Notes under the pieces: generated by a model
Seen by the model: the letters and a program-made list of their open reading frames with translations, nothing else
Database searches by the model: none
Told to the model about the DNA's origin: nothing
Program-made: the position numbers and the translations under genes
From: an uncultured Oscillospiraceae bacterium
GTDB taxonomy: Bacteria; Bacillota; Clostridia; Oscillospirales; Oscillospiraceae
Assembly: GCA_910587395.1 (NCBI GenBank)
Contig: CAJULJ010000003.1
Coordinates: 14,854 to 78,853, forward strand
Length of the DNA: 64,000 bases
Direction of reading: 5' to 3'
In this document: piece after piece, positions 8,711-18,231 of the stretch
Layout of the letters: each line of letters opens with the position of its first letter
Position numbering within the stretch: the stretch's first letter is position 1

Positions 8711-9535
8711 ATGGAAAGTCTGTTTTGCTGTCCCGTGTGCGGCGGTGCGCTGACCCGGAGGAAGGGGCGGTACCTGTGCGCTGCGGGCCACAGCTTCGAT
8801 ATCGCCAGGGAAGGGTATGTCAACCTGCTCCCTGCCAATCAGCAGCACTCCAAGGCACCGGGAGATGACCGGGAAATGGCCGCCGCCCGGACCCGGTTTC
8901 TGGAGGGCGGCTGGTATGGCCCGCTGCGGGAAAAGCTATGCAGGCTGATTGAGGAGCTGGCTTCCGACAGGCCTGCCCTGCTTGACGCGGGCTGCGGCGA
9001 GGGCTGGTATACACAGGCCATGGCGGAGACGGCGTGCGCAAAGGGTGGACGTACCGCGGGCGTTGATCTGTCCAAACCGGCGGTGAAGAAGGCGGCCCGC
9101 CGCTGTGCGGCAGGAGAGTTTGCCGTGGGGACGCTTTATCATCTCCCGGCGGCGGATGAAACCGTTGATCTGTTGGTGAACTGCTTTTCACCTCTGGCTG
9201 CGGAGGAGTTCGCCCGTGTGGTGAAGCCGGAGGGGAAGTTTTTGTATGTGGTCCCCGGTCCCAGACACCTGTGGGAGCTGAAAGAGGCGGTGTATGAACG
9301 CCCTTACGAAAATGAGGAGAGACGGGAGGAATATCCGGGCTTCCGCTATCTGGATGTGGTCCCGGTGGAGTGCCGTTTTACCCTTCCGGATACCCGGACC
9401 ATCCAGGACCTGTTCCGCATGACCCCCTATTACTGGAAATCTCCCAAGGCAGGGGCGGCGCGGCTGGCGGAGCTGGAGCGGCTGACCGTCACCGGGCAGT
9501 TCCGTATCCATGTGATGGAGCGAACGGGCAAATAG
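8711..9535 (+). CDS. rlmA: 23S rRNA guanine-N1 methyltransferase, RlmA family
   Basis: 274 residues. The N-terminus carries the zinc finger of the family (CCPVCGGAL...YLCAAGHSFD; Cys-x2-Cys and Cys-x3-His), followed by the linker REGYVNLL. The Rossmann-type methyltransferase domain has a SAM-binding motif LLDAGCGEGWY and later NCFSPLAAEEFARV. The enzyme methylates a guanine in helix 35 of 23S rRNA (G745 in E. coli or G748 in Gram-positives). An in-frame extension of 104 codons upstream is rejected because the zinc finger starts the family and GGAAGGGG precedes this ATG. Confidence 0.88.
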   Translation: MESLFCCPVCGGALTRRKGRYLCAAGHSFDIAREGYVNLLPANQQHSKAPGDDREMAAARTRFLEGGWYGPLREKLCRLIEELASDRPALLDAGCGEGWYTQAMAETACAKGGRTAGVDLSKPAVKKAARRCAAGEFAVGTLYHLPAADETVDLLVNCFSPLAAEEFARVVKPEGKFLYVVPGPRHLWELKEAVYERPYENEERREEYPGFRYLDVVPVECRFTLPDTRTIQDLFRMTPYYWKSPKAGAARLAELERLTVTGQFRIHVMERTGK

Positions 9536-9540
9536 GCGTG

Positions 9541-9575
9541 AAAACAGGGTCCCTCTCACGGAGGGACCCTGTTTT
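9541..9575. terminator. Bidirectional terminator between rlmA and the Sel1 gene
   Basis: A 15-base perfect inverted repeat (9541-9555 and 9561-9575) with a five-base loop, A-rich on the left and T-rich on the right, lies between the converging stops at 9535 and 9590. It can end transcription from both sides. Confidence 0.85.
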
Positions 9576-9589
9576 ATGTAATGCTTCGG

Positions 9590-12500
9590 TTATTTTTTCT
9601 TGAACGGCCACCAGGACCGCTTTTTGGATGCCTCCGCTTTTTTTGCCGGCGCGGGCTTTGCGTTTTGCTGGGGCCGGGCCTGGGGCTGGGCGGCCGACAG
9701 GCGCTCCAGCGCTTCTTTTGCCTTTTTGTGGCCCTGGTCCGCCGCCTGCCGGTAGAGCGTCCGGGCTGCCTCCAAATCCTGGTCCGTCCCCTGGCCCAGC
9801 TCACAGCACCGGGCCTTCAGGTACAGGCCGCGGGAACTGCCTCGCTCGGCGGCCTCCCCATAAAGCGCCGCCGCTCGGAGCGGGTCCTTCTCCACACCGA
9901 CGCCCTTCATATAGCACTCCCCCAGGGAGCAGGTGCCGTCGCTGTGGCCGCCCTTGTGGGCTTTGGTGTACAGCTCCACCGCCTTTTTCTCATCCTTTTC
10001 CACGCCATAGCCGTTTTCATAGCACTCGCCCAGCAGGAACTCCGCCCGGTGGAACTGCTGCTCGGCGGCCTTGGCGAACCATTTGGCCGCTTCGGTGTTG
10101 TCCTCCTCCACGGTGATGCCGTGGTAGTAGAAGAAGCCCAAATTGCACATGGCTCTGGCGTTGCCCTTTTCCGCCGCGATGCGGTACAGCTTCGCCGCCG
10201 TCTCCCGATCCTGCTCCACGCCGTGGCCCAGCTCGTAGCACAGCCCCAGGGAGCAGGTGCCGGAGGGGTAACCCCCTTCATGGGCAATGGCGTACAGCCG
10301 GGCGGCCTCTTTTTGGTCGGCCTCCACGCCGTAGCCGTAGTCGTAGCACTCGCCCAGCAGGAAGTGGGCCCGAGCGCTGCCCCGATCGGCGGATTTGCGG
10401 AACCACTTCACCGCCTCCTCGTCGTTCATCTCCACGCCGATGCCCTGGTACAGGCAGTAGCCGTAGTTGCACATGGCCCAGGTGTTGCCCTGTTCGGCGG
10501 CCTCCTTGTAAAGCTGCACGGCCCGGGCCTTGTCCGTCACCACGCCCTTGCCGTATTCGTAGCAGGTGCCCAGGGAGCAGGTGGCGGCGGCAAAGTGCTG
10601 CTCATGGGCCAGCTGGTACAGCTCCACCGCCTTTCCCATGTCGGCCTCCACGCCGTAGCCGTTTTCATAGCATTCGCCCAGCAGCTGGCGCGCCCGGGGC
10701 TGGCCCGCCTGGGCGGCCTTGGAAAACCACTTGAACGCCTCGTCGTTGTCCTCCTCCACGCCAATGCCCCGGTAGTAGCAGTAGCCCAGATTGCATTGGG
10801 CCTGAACCGAGCCCGCCTGCGCCGCCTGACGATAGAGTTCCACCGCCTTGGCGAGATCCTGCTCCACCCCGGTGCCCAGCTCATAGCACAGTCCCAGGGC
10901 GCAGGTGCCCGCAGGATAGCCCGCCTCGTGGGATTGACGGTAGAGCTCAAAGGCTTTGCATTCGTCCTTTTCCACGCCGAAGCCGCCGTCATAGCATTCG
11001 CCCAGCAGCTGCTGGGCGCGGGGATAGCCCTCCTTTGCCGCCAGATGGAACCAGTGGGCGGCCTGCTTGTCGTCGTGCTCCACGCCGATGCCCTGATAGT
11101 AGCAGAAACCCAGATTGCACATGCCCCGGGCCTCGCCGCCCTCGGCGGACCTGCGGTAGAGCTCTACGGCGCGGGTTTTGTCCATTTCCACCCCCCGGCC
11201 CAGCTCATAGCACAGCCCCAGGGCACAGGAGCCGGCGGGGTGGCCCTTTTCGTCCGCCTGAATGTAAAGCCCGACGGCCTTTTCCAGGTCAGTCTCCACG
11301 CCGAAGCCGCCCTCGTAGCACTGTCCCAGCAGGAACAGCGCCCGGCTGCTGCCCTGCTGAGCGGCCTTGTCGAACCAGTATACCGCCTGCTCGTTGTCCT
11401 CCGCAACGCCGATGGCCCGGTAATAGCAGTAGCCCAGGTTGCACTGCGCGCGGGCGTCCCCGGCGTCGGCGGCCTGCCGGTACAGCTCCAAAGCCTTGTC
11501 CATGTCCTGCTCCACGCCCTGGCCCAGCTCGTAGCACAGTCCCAGAGAGCAGGTGCCGGGGGGATAGCCCCCGTCGCTGGCCGCCCGGTAGAGCTGGGCC
11601 GCCTTGGTGTGGTCTGCCTCGACGCCGTAGCCGAAGTCATAGCAGTCCCCCAGCAGGCCCAGCGCACGGGGGTAGCCCTCCTCCGCCGCCAGCTGGAACC
11701 AGTGGACGGCCTGCTTGTCATCCACCTCCACGCCGATGCCCCGGTAGTAGCAGAACCCCAGATTGCATTGGGCGGGCACATAACCCTGGTCCGCCGCTTC
11801 CCGGTAGAGCTCCACCGCACGGGTCAGGTCCTGCTCCACGCCCTGACCCAGCTCGAAGCACAGGCCATAGGCGCAGGTGGCGGGAGGGTATTCATCCTCG
11901 TGAGCCTGACGGTACAAATCAGCTGATTTGACTGCGTCCTGCTCCACGCCCTGACCCAGCTCATAGCACTGGGCCAGCAGGAATTGACCCTTGGCATAGC
12001 CCTGTCCGGCGCATTGACGGTACAGCTCGGCCGCCTTTTTCTCGTCCTTTTCTACGCCAATGCCGTGGTCGTAGCACACGCCCAGGGCGCAGGTGCCCGC
12101 GTCGTACCGCTGCTCATGGGCGGCCCGGTAGAGTTCCACGGCCTTGTCCGCAGCCTTGTCCACGCCAAGGCCGTTCTCGTAGCACTCACCCAGCAGGGTC
12201 TGCGCCCTGGGGTACTCCTGTTGGGCGGCCTTCTCAAACCAGCTCACCGCCTCCTGGTAATCCTGCTCCACCCCGATGCCCCGATAGTAGAAAAATCCCA
12301 GATTGCACTGGGCGGGGGCGTAATCCTGCTCGCCGGACTCCCGGTACAGCTCCGCCGCCCGCTCTTTGTCCAGCTCAACTCCGGTGCCCAGCTCATAGCA
12401 CAGACCCAGCTCGCACAGGGCGGGGGGATAGCCCTGCTCCGCCGCCTGGGTCAGCAGGCGCGCGCCCTTTTGTGGGTCTTTCTCCGTGCCGATGCCCCGG

Positions 12501-12799
12501 ATATGACACAGCCCCAGGCCGTATTGAGCGGCAATGTAATCTCCTTCCGCCGCCTTGGTGAACCACCGGAAGGCCAGATTCTCATCCCGCTGGGCTCCAT
12601 CTGTGCCGTTGCAGTAGGCCATAGCCACCCGGTACTGGGCGTCCAGGTCGCCTTCCTCGGCGGCCTCCACCAGATCCCGGAAGCTCTGCTGCTTCTTGGC
12701 GGATACGTCCGCCAGGCTCTGGATAACCTCGGGGTCGATATATACCATGACAGCGTCCTGCCCGTCGGACAGCAGGCCGTCATTTCGCTCCTCCGCCAT
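9590..12799 (-). CDS. Giant Sel1-like (TPR-related) repeat protein
   Basis: 1069 residues from the ATG at 12799 (GGAAG upstream). After a ~53-residue acidic head, 27 contiguous Sel1-like units (37 residues for the first, 36 for the others) occupy residues 54-1026, each a helix-turn-helix with the pattern LGxCYxxGxGVExDxxxAxxLYxxAA. The tail is a 43-residue Gln/Ala/Lys-rich stretch ending in SWWPFKKK. No signal peptide or membrane helix is seen, so it is probably cytoplasmic. Sel1 solenoids act as protein-interaction scaffolds; the partner is unknown. Most units carry one or two Cys. Monocistronic, with its own promoter. Confidence 0.93.
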   Translation of the reverse strand: MAEERNDGLLSDGQDAVMVYIDPEVIQSLADVSAKKQQSFRDLVEAAEEGDLDAQYRVAMAYCNGTDGAQRDENLAFRWFTKAAEGDYIAAQYGLGLCHIRGIGTEKDPQKGARLLTQAAEQGYPPALCELGLCYELGTGVELDKERAAELYRESGEQDYAPAQCNLGFFYYRGIGVEQDYQEAVSWFEKAAQQEYPRAQTLLGECYENGLGVDKAADKAVELYRAAHEQRYDAGTCALGVCYDHGIGVEKDEKKAAELYRQCAGQGYAKGQFLLAQCYELGQGVEQDAVKSADLYRQAHEDEYPPATCAYGLCFELGQGVEQDLTRAVELYREAADQGYVPAQCNLGFCYYRGIGVEVDDKQAVHWFQLAAEEGYPRALGLLGDCYDFGYGVEADHTKAAQLYRAASDGGYPPGTCSLGLCYELGQGVEQDMDKALELYRQAADAGDARAQCNLGYCYYRAIGVAEDNEQAVYWFDKAAQQGSSRALFLLGQCYEGGFGVETDLEKAVGLYIQADEKGHPAGSCALGLCYELGRGVEMDKTRAVELYRRSAEGGEARGMCNLGFCYYQGIGVEHDDKQAAHWFHLAAKEGYPRAQQLLGECYDGGFGVEKDECKAFELYRQSHEAGYPAGTCALGLCYELGTGVEQDLAKAVELYRQAAQAGSVQAQCNLGYCYYRGIGVEEDNDEAFKWFSKAAQAGQPRARQLLGECYENGYGVEADMGKAVELYQLAHEQHFAAATCSLGTCYEYGKGVVTDKARAVQLYKEAAEQGNTWAMCNYGYCLYQGIGVEMNDEEAVKWFRKSADRGSARAHFLLGECYDYGYGVEADQKEAARLYAIAHEGGYPSGTCSLGLCYELGHGVEQDRETAAKLYRIAAEKGNARAMCNLGFFYYHGITVEEDNTEAAKWFAKAAEQQFHRAEFLLGECYENGYGVEKDEKKAVELYTKAHKGGHSDGTCSLGECYMKGVGVEKDPLRAAALYGEAAERGSSRGLYLKARCCELGQGTDQDLEAARTLYRQAADQGHKKAKEALERLSAAQPQARPQQNAKPAPAKKAEASKKRSWWPFKKK
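9722..12640 (-). repeat. 27 tandem Sel1 units with a three-unit (108-residue) super-period
   Basis: Units fall into three recurring types: a (CNLGYCYYRGIGVE, then WF.KAA), b (LLGECYENGYGVE, then ELY..AHE) and c (CSLGLCYELGxGVEQD, then ELYR.AA). From unit 9 to unit 26 the order a-b-c repeats six times without a break, a 324-base super-period; units 4-8 read a-b-c-b-c, as if one a unit was lost. This points to growth by duplication of three-unit blocks. Confidence 0.85.
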
Positions 12800-12860
12800 G
12801 ATGTATTCGCTTCCTTTCCAAACTTGCGCGAGCCGCGTCAGGCGGCGCGGTGTATCAGGC

Positions 12861-12866
12861 ATTATA
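12861..12866 (-). promoter_or_regulatory. Extended -10 promoter of the Sel1 gene
   Basis: Minus-strand TATAAT preceded by TGT (extended -10), only 20 bases past the stop of the MATE gene and about 60 bases before the Sel1 start codon. A weak TAGATT is found 17 bases upstream. A GC-rich leader follows. Confidence 0.55.
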
Positions 12867-12886
12867 ACACATTGAAACAGAAAAAT

Positions 12887-14251
12887 CTACACGCTTTGGG
12901 TGGTTTGAGCGCCGCCCCAGGAGAACAGCCGCTTTTGCCGGAGCAGGTAATAGAGCAGTCCGGCGGCGTCCGCCAGCAGCCACCCGATGGGCACCGACCA
13001 CCAGATGCCCACCACGCCGACGGCGGGGACGGCGGACAGCAGATGTGCCAGCGCCACCCGCGTGCCCAGAGAGATGACGGTGAGCACCACCGACATCCCC
13101 GGCCTGCCCAGGGCACGGTACAGGCCGTAGAGCAGGAACAGACAGCCGATGCCGCAGTAGAAAGCACCCTCAATGCGCAGATAGCGGACCCCTTCCAGAA
13201 TGGTCTGCGCCTCCTTTGCCTCCACGAACAGTCCCATGAGGGGCTGGGCAAAGACGCACACCAGAGCGGAGACGGCGAGGCAGAAAATCATGGACGACAC
13301 CACCGCGCCCTTCAATCCGGCCCGGATGCGCTCCTCTTTTTTCGCGCCGTAGTTCTGGGCGATGAAGGTGGAGAAGGCGTTGCCGAAGTCCTGGACGGGC
13401 ATATAGGCGAAGGCGTCGATCTTCACCGCCGCGGCAAAGGCGGCCATCACGGTGGGACCAAAGCTGTTCACCAGTCCCTGGACCATGAGGATGCCCAGGT
13501 TCATCACCGACTGCTGGACGCAGGTAAGGATGGAAAAGCCGGCGATCTCCTGAATCCGAGCGGGCTTGATGTGAAACCGCCCACCCGTGGGGCGCAGCTG
13601 AGGGTATTTTGCCAGCGTATAGGCCGTGATGCCAAGTCCTGAGACGTACTGGGCAATGACGGTGGCCTCCGCAGCTCCGGCAGCCCCACGTTCCAGCCCC
13701 AGCACGAACCACAAATCCAGGGTGATGTTCAGCACGGCGGATACGGCCAGAAAAGCCAGCGGAACCACGGAATTGCCCACCGCCCGCAGGAAGGAGGCGA
13801 AGTAATTGTAAAGGAAGGTGGCGGCGATGCCGCGGAAAATGACCTCCAGGTACTCCCGCATCATGCTCCACACCTCGTCCGGCACCCGGAGAAAGACCCG
13901 AATCCCGTCCAGGCAGAGGAAGGCCAGCACATTCAGCGCCAGGGTGAGGGCGGCGATGAGGACAAAAGCGGCGTGAGCGCCCTCCCGCAGACCGTCCTCG
14001 TCCCGCTGGCCGAAGCGGATGGAGAACACCGCGCCGCTGCCCATGCACAGCCCCAGCAGGATGGAGGTGAGGAAGGTCATCAGCGTGAAGGAGGAGCCCA
14101 CGGCGGCCAGGGCGTTTTTGCCCAGGTACTGGCCCACAATGAGGGTGTCCGCGATATTGTAGCATTGCTGGAGCAGGTCCCCCAGGATCATGGGGACGGC
14201 AAAGCGCAGCATGGAACCCAGCACGGGACCACGGGTCAGATCTTGGTTCAC
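12887..14251 (-). CDS. MATE family multidrug/sodium antiporter
   Basis: 454 residues, about 12 membrane helices in two homologous halves; the start MNQDLTRGPVLGSMLRFAVP and the block GDLLQQCYNIADTLIVGQ are characteristic of the NorM/DinF-like MATE exporters, with the second-half counterpart around GAKKEERIRAGLKGA. It should export cationic compounds in exchange for Na+ or H+. It starts with GTG seven bases after a perfect AGGAGG. Substrate cannot be told from sequence. Confidence 0.9.
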   Translation of the reverse strand: MNQDLTRGPVLGSMLRFAVPMILGDLLQQCYNIADTLIVGQYLGKNALAAVGSSFTLMTFLTSILLGLCMGSGAVFSIRFGQRDEDGLREGAHAAFVLIAALTLALNVLAFLCLDGIRVFLRVPDEVWSMMREYLEVIFRGIAATFLYNYFASFLRAVGNSVVPLAFLAVSAVLNITLDLWFVLGLERGAAGAAEATVIAQYVSGLGITAYTLAKYPQLRPTGGRFHIKPARIQEIAGFSILTCVQQSVMNLGILMVQGLVNSFGPTVMAAFAAAVKIDAFAYMPVQDFGNAFSTFIAQNYGAKKEERIRAGLKGAVVSSMIFCLAVSALVCVFAQPLMGLFVEAKEAQTILEGVRYLRIEGAFYCGIGCLFLLYGLYRALGRPGMSVVLTVISLGTRVALAHLLSAVPAVGVVGIWWSVPIGWLLADAAGLLYYLLRQKRLFSWGGAQTTQSV

Positions 14252-14295
14252 ACGCTCGCCTCCTTGCGACGGATTGGACCAATGTTCCGCTGATT

Positions 14296-14324
14296 ATTGT
14301 AGCGGGCGCGGGGGCTTCTGTCAA
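14296..14324 (-). promoter_or_regulatory. Promoter of the MATE gene
   Basis: A near-consensus sigma-A promoter on the minus strand: TTGACA (14319-14324), 17 bases, TACAAT (14296-14301), about 45 bases ahead of the GTG start codon. Confidence 0.75.
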
Positions 14325-14336
14325 TGCCGTGATATG

Positions 14337-14368
14337 GAAAAAAGAGCGCCGGACGGCTGTCCGGCGCT
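14337..14368 (-). terminator. Terminator of the EEP hydrolase gene / end of the atp transcript
   Basis: A ten-base GC-rich stem (14345-14354 with 14359-14368) and four-base loop, followed on the minus strand by a run of six Ts. It ends the transcript coming from the ATP synthase operon and the EEP gene. Confidence 0.85.
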
Positions 14369-14382
14369 TGCGAGGTATTCGA

Positions 14383-15486
14383 TCAGGCCTCCTCCTCCAG
14401 CGTCACCTGAATCAAAACCGGGTTGTGGTCGGTGTACTGGAATTGGCGGTCCAGGGTTTCCACGCGGTCCAGCTTCACGTTGGGGGAGAGGATGAACCCG
14501 TCGATGACGTAGAACTGGGTGTCCCCGCTGTCCGGGTCGTAGGGCTGGTTCAGCAGGCGGCAGGTGGGGGCGGACAGGTCACAGGCGAACCGCCAGCCCT
14601 CCGGGAGGATGTCCTCCTCCAGCACACCGGGGGTCCATAGGGACGGGTCCTTGATGGGGAAGGCGTCCAGCGCACCGGGGAAGGTCTGGTTGAAGTCGCC
14701 CCCGGCGATGACGTAGTTGCCCCTTTCATATTCGCTGGTGAGGAAATCCATCAGCACCTTGGTCTGTGCGGCCTTGCCCTCGCCGTCGTCGTAGGCCTCC
14801 AGGTGGAGGTTGACCAGCACCAGCTCCTTGTCGGAGTCATCCAGCGGCACATAGCTCACCAGCAGGCACCGCTTCAAGTTGGCGGCGGACACCGGCCAGG
14901 AGAAAGGGCAGGGCAGGGCGATGCGCTGGGCTCCGGCTACGGAGAAACGGGACAGGGTCTGCAAGCCGCTGTGCACCTTGCCAATGGGGGGTAGGGGGTA
15001 GGGCACGAAATCGCAGGAGTAGTTCAAGGCATACATCCAGCAATATGGGCCAAACTCGTCATTATTGAGGATTCCGTGATACCAGACTGCCTGATTGCTG
15101 CCTCCGGTGCGGGAGGAATCGGTGTCCACCTCTTGGAGAAAATACACATCGGCGTCCTGTGCCTGGAGCTGCTGAACGATACCGTTCTCATAGGTCACTA
15201 CTTGTTCCCCGGTGGGAGTTACGTCCTTTCCGCCGTCCATAAAGAAATCGGCTTCCTTCCCAAGCCCAGCATATCCGGTGTTCTGGGAGACAAGGGTCAG
15301 GCTGTCGCCCACCGTGAGAGTTTTCCAGGTATACATATAGGCGGGAGAAAGTCCTGTCCCAACCTCCAGTTCCTCTACAGCGTCCGGCTTGTACTCCGTC
15401 AAAGTCAGCCACGCCACCAGCCCCACCGCAACTAGTACTACCAAACCAACAGCGATCCCTGCCCATTTCAGCATCTTTTTCGCCAT
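14383..15486 (-). CDS. Membrane-anchored endonuclease/exonuclease/phosphatase (EEP) family protein
   Basis: 367 residues. An N-terminal helix (residues 10-28) should anchor the catalytic domain outside the membrane. The EEP fold's metal and catalytic residues are visible in order: Asn in LVSQNTGY, Glu in YFLQEVD, His in VNLHLEAYD, Asp and Asn in AGGDFNQTF, and the closing TDHNPV. Relatives cleave phosphodiesters or phosphomonoesters of nucleic acids, inositides or sphingolipids, so the substrate is undetermined. It begins 24 bases after atpC and shares its terminator, so it is probably read through from the ATP synthase operon. Confidence 0.82.
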   Translation of the reverse strand: MAKKMLKWAGIAVGLVVLVAVGLVAWLTLTEYKPDAVEELEVGTGLSPAYMYTWKTLTVGDSLTLVSQNTGYAGLGKEADFFMDGGKDVTPTGEQVVTYENGIVQQLQAQDADVYFLQEVDTDSSRTGGSNQAVWYHGILNNDEFGPYCWMYALNYSCDFVPYPLPPIGKVHSGLQTLSRFSVAGAQRIALPCPFSWPVSAANLKRCLLVSYVPLDDSDKELVLVNLHLEAYDDGEGKAAQTKVLMDFLTSEYERGNYVIAGGDFNQTFPGALDAFPIKDPSLWTPGVLEEDILPEGWRFACDLSAPTCRLLNQPYDPDSGDTQFYVIDGFILSPNVKLDRVETLDRQFQYTDHNPVLIQVTLEEEA

Positions 15487-15510
15487 GCGGCCACGTCCTT
15501 TCTGTAATCG

Positions 15511-15923
15511 CTACAGTCCTTGGCCCCTGTCCTTCACCCGCAGGCGGTTCAGCGCCCGGGCCAGGGTGGCCTGGGCCAGCTGGTGCTCCTGACGGCTCTT
15601 TTTCTGGAGGATGGCCTCCCGGGCCTGATCGGCCTCCCGGCGCGCCCGGGCCTCGTCGATCTCCTCGGGCCGCTCGGCGGAGTCCACCAGGACGAGCACC
15701 TCATTATTTTCCACCTTCACCATGCCGGGGGACACCGCCGCCAGCTGGACCTCCTGCTCCGGAGGCTGCCAGCGGATAGTTCCCGGCACGAGGGCGGCCA
15801 TCATGCTGCTGTGGTGGGCCAGGATGCCCCGCTCCCCGTCGCTGGCGGGGATGGTCAAGCTGACACACGGCCCCTCGTAAAGCGTCTTGTCGGCGGCCAG
15901 AATGTGGACCTGAAAGGTATCCA

Positions 15924-15924
<1 letters not shown>
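15511..15924 (-). CDS. atpC: ATP synthase F1 epsilon subunit
   Basis: 137 residues: N-terminal beta-sandwich (VHILAADKTLYEGPC; GERGILAHHSSMMAAL) and a C-terminal pair of charged helices (ARARREADQAREAI; LAQATLARALNRLRV) that can inhibit ATP hydrolysis. It sits on the central stalk with gamma. The ATG at 15924 overlaps the atpD stop by one base (TGATG) and has GGAGG seven bases upstream; an adjacent in-frame GTG is too close to that site. Confidence 0.93.
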
Positions 15925-17324
<1,400 letters not shown>

Positions 17325-17327
17325 TCA

Positions 17328-18230
17328 TCAACCTTCCTTCTCGTGCTTTTTGCGCTGGGCCCTGGCCCCGGCGGACACCTCAGTGATCTCCTGGGTGATG
17401 GCCGACTGCCGGACCCGGTTGAATTCCAGGGACAGCTCTCCCAGCAGCTTTTCTGCGTTCTGATTGGCGCTGTCCATGGCGGTCATGCGGGCCTGCTGCT
17501 CGCAGCAGAAGCTGTCGATGAGCGCGCTGTAGATGAAGCCGGATACATAGCTGGGCATCATACTGTCCAGCACTGAGTTCACGTCGGGCAGAAACTCAAA
17601 CTGGGACGTCACCGGAGGCTCAGTGAGGGCGGTATCCGCGAAATAGGTCCGGTGAAAGGGCAGCACCCTGGTGCATCTGGCCTCAAAGGACATGGCGCTT
17701 TTCATATCGGTATAGACCACAAAGATCTTCTCCAATTCCTCCCGCCGGAAGCCGTCCAGCAGCAGGGCGCTGATTTCCCGCGCCCTTGCCATGGTGGGAT
17801 TCTGGGCGGTGTAGAGAAAGCTGTGCTCAATGGGGATGTTGTGGGAGGCGAAAAACCGCCGTCCGTACTCGCCCACCACGAACAGCTTGGTGTCCGGGTG
17901 CTGCTCCAGCAGCTTCAGCGCCTCTTTGATGGCGTTCTGGTTATAGGCTCCCGCCAGTCCCTTGTCGGCGGTGATGACCAGGCAGCCGTAAGCGCCGGCC
18001 AGCGGCGGCTCCCCCTCAGCGGGGTAGAAGTAGGGGCTGTCCACGTTCTTCACCGTGCGGAAGATACGCTTAATCTCCCGGCGCAGGGCATCAAAATAGG
18101 GGCGGGTGTTGTCCAGCTCCTGTCTTGCCCGGCGCAGCTTGGTGGAGGCGATCAGGTACATGGCGTTGGTGATTTTCCTCGTCTCCTGGACGCTTTCAAT
18201 GTGGGTTTTGATCTCCTTCGTCCCGGCCAT
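17328..18230 (-). CDS. atpG: ATP synthase F1 gamma subunit
   Basis: 300 residues, the rotor shaft. The two long terminal helices that form the coiled coil are clear: IKTHIESVQETRKITNAMYL at the N-terminus and ARMTAMDSANQNAEKLL with LEFNRVRQSAITQEITEVSAG at the C-terminus. It starts one base after the atpA stop region (GGAGGGCTGACATG) and precedes atpD by six bases. Confidence 0.94.
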   Translation of the reverse strand: MAGTKEIKTHIESVQETRKITNAMYLIASTKLRRARQELDNTRPYFDALRREIKRIFRTVKNVDSPYFYPAEGEPPLAGAYGCLVITADKGLAGAYNQNAIKEALKLLEQHPDTKLFVVGEYGRRFFASHNIPIEHSFLYTAQNPTMARAREISALLLDGFRREELEKIFVVYTDMKSAMSFEARCTRVLPFHRTYFADTALTEPPVTSQFEFLPDVNSVLDSMMPSYVSGFIYSALIDSFCCEQQARMTAMDSANQNAEKLLGELSLEFNRVRQSAITQEITEVSAGARAQRKKHEKEG

Positions 18231-18231
18231 G

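Noticed and set aside
9581..11926. A 781-codon plus-strand open frame opposite the Sel1 gene
   Set aside because: Its regular Leu/Val/Gly pattern mirrors the 36-residue repeat on the other strand; no ribosome-binding site or family, so it is an antisense shadow of GC-rich repeats.
9722..12640. Regular ~108-base DNA periodicity considered as a CRISPR or satellite array
   Set aside because: The repeats are coding, continuous, diverged and translate to Sel1 units; there are no unique spacers.
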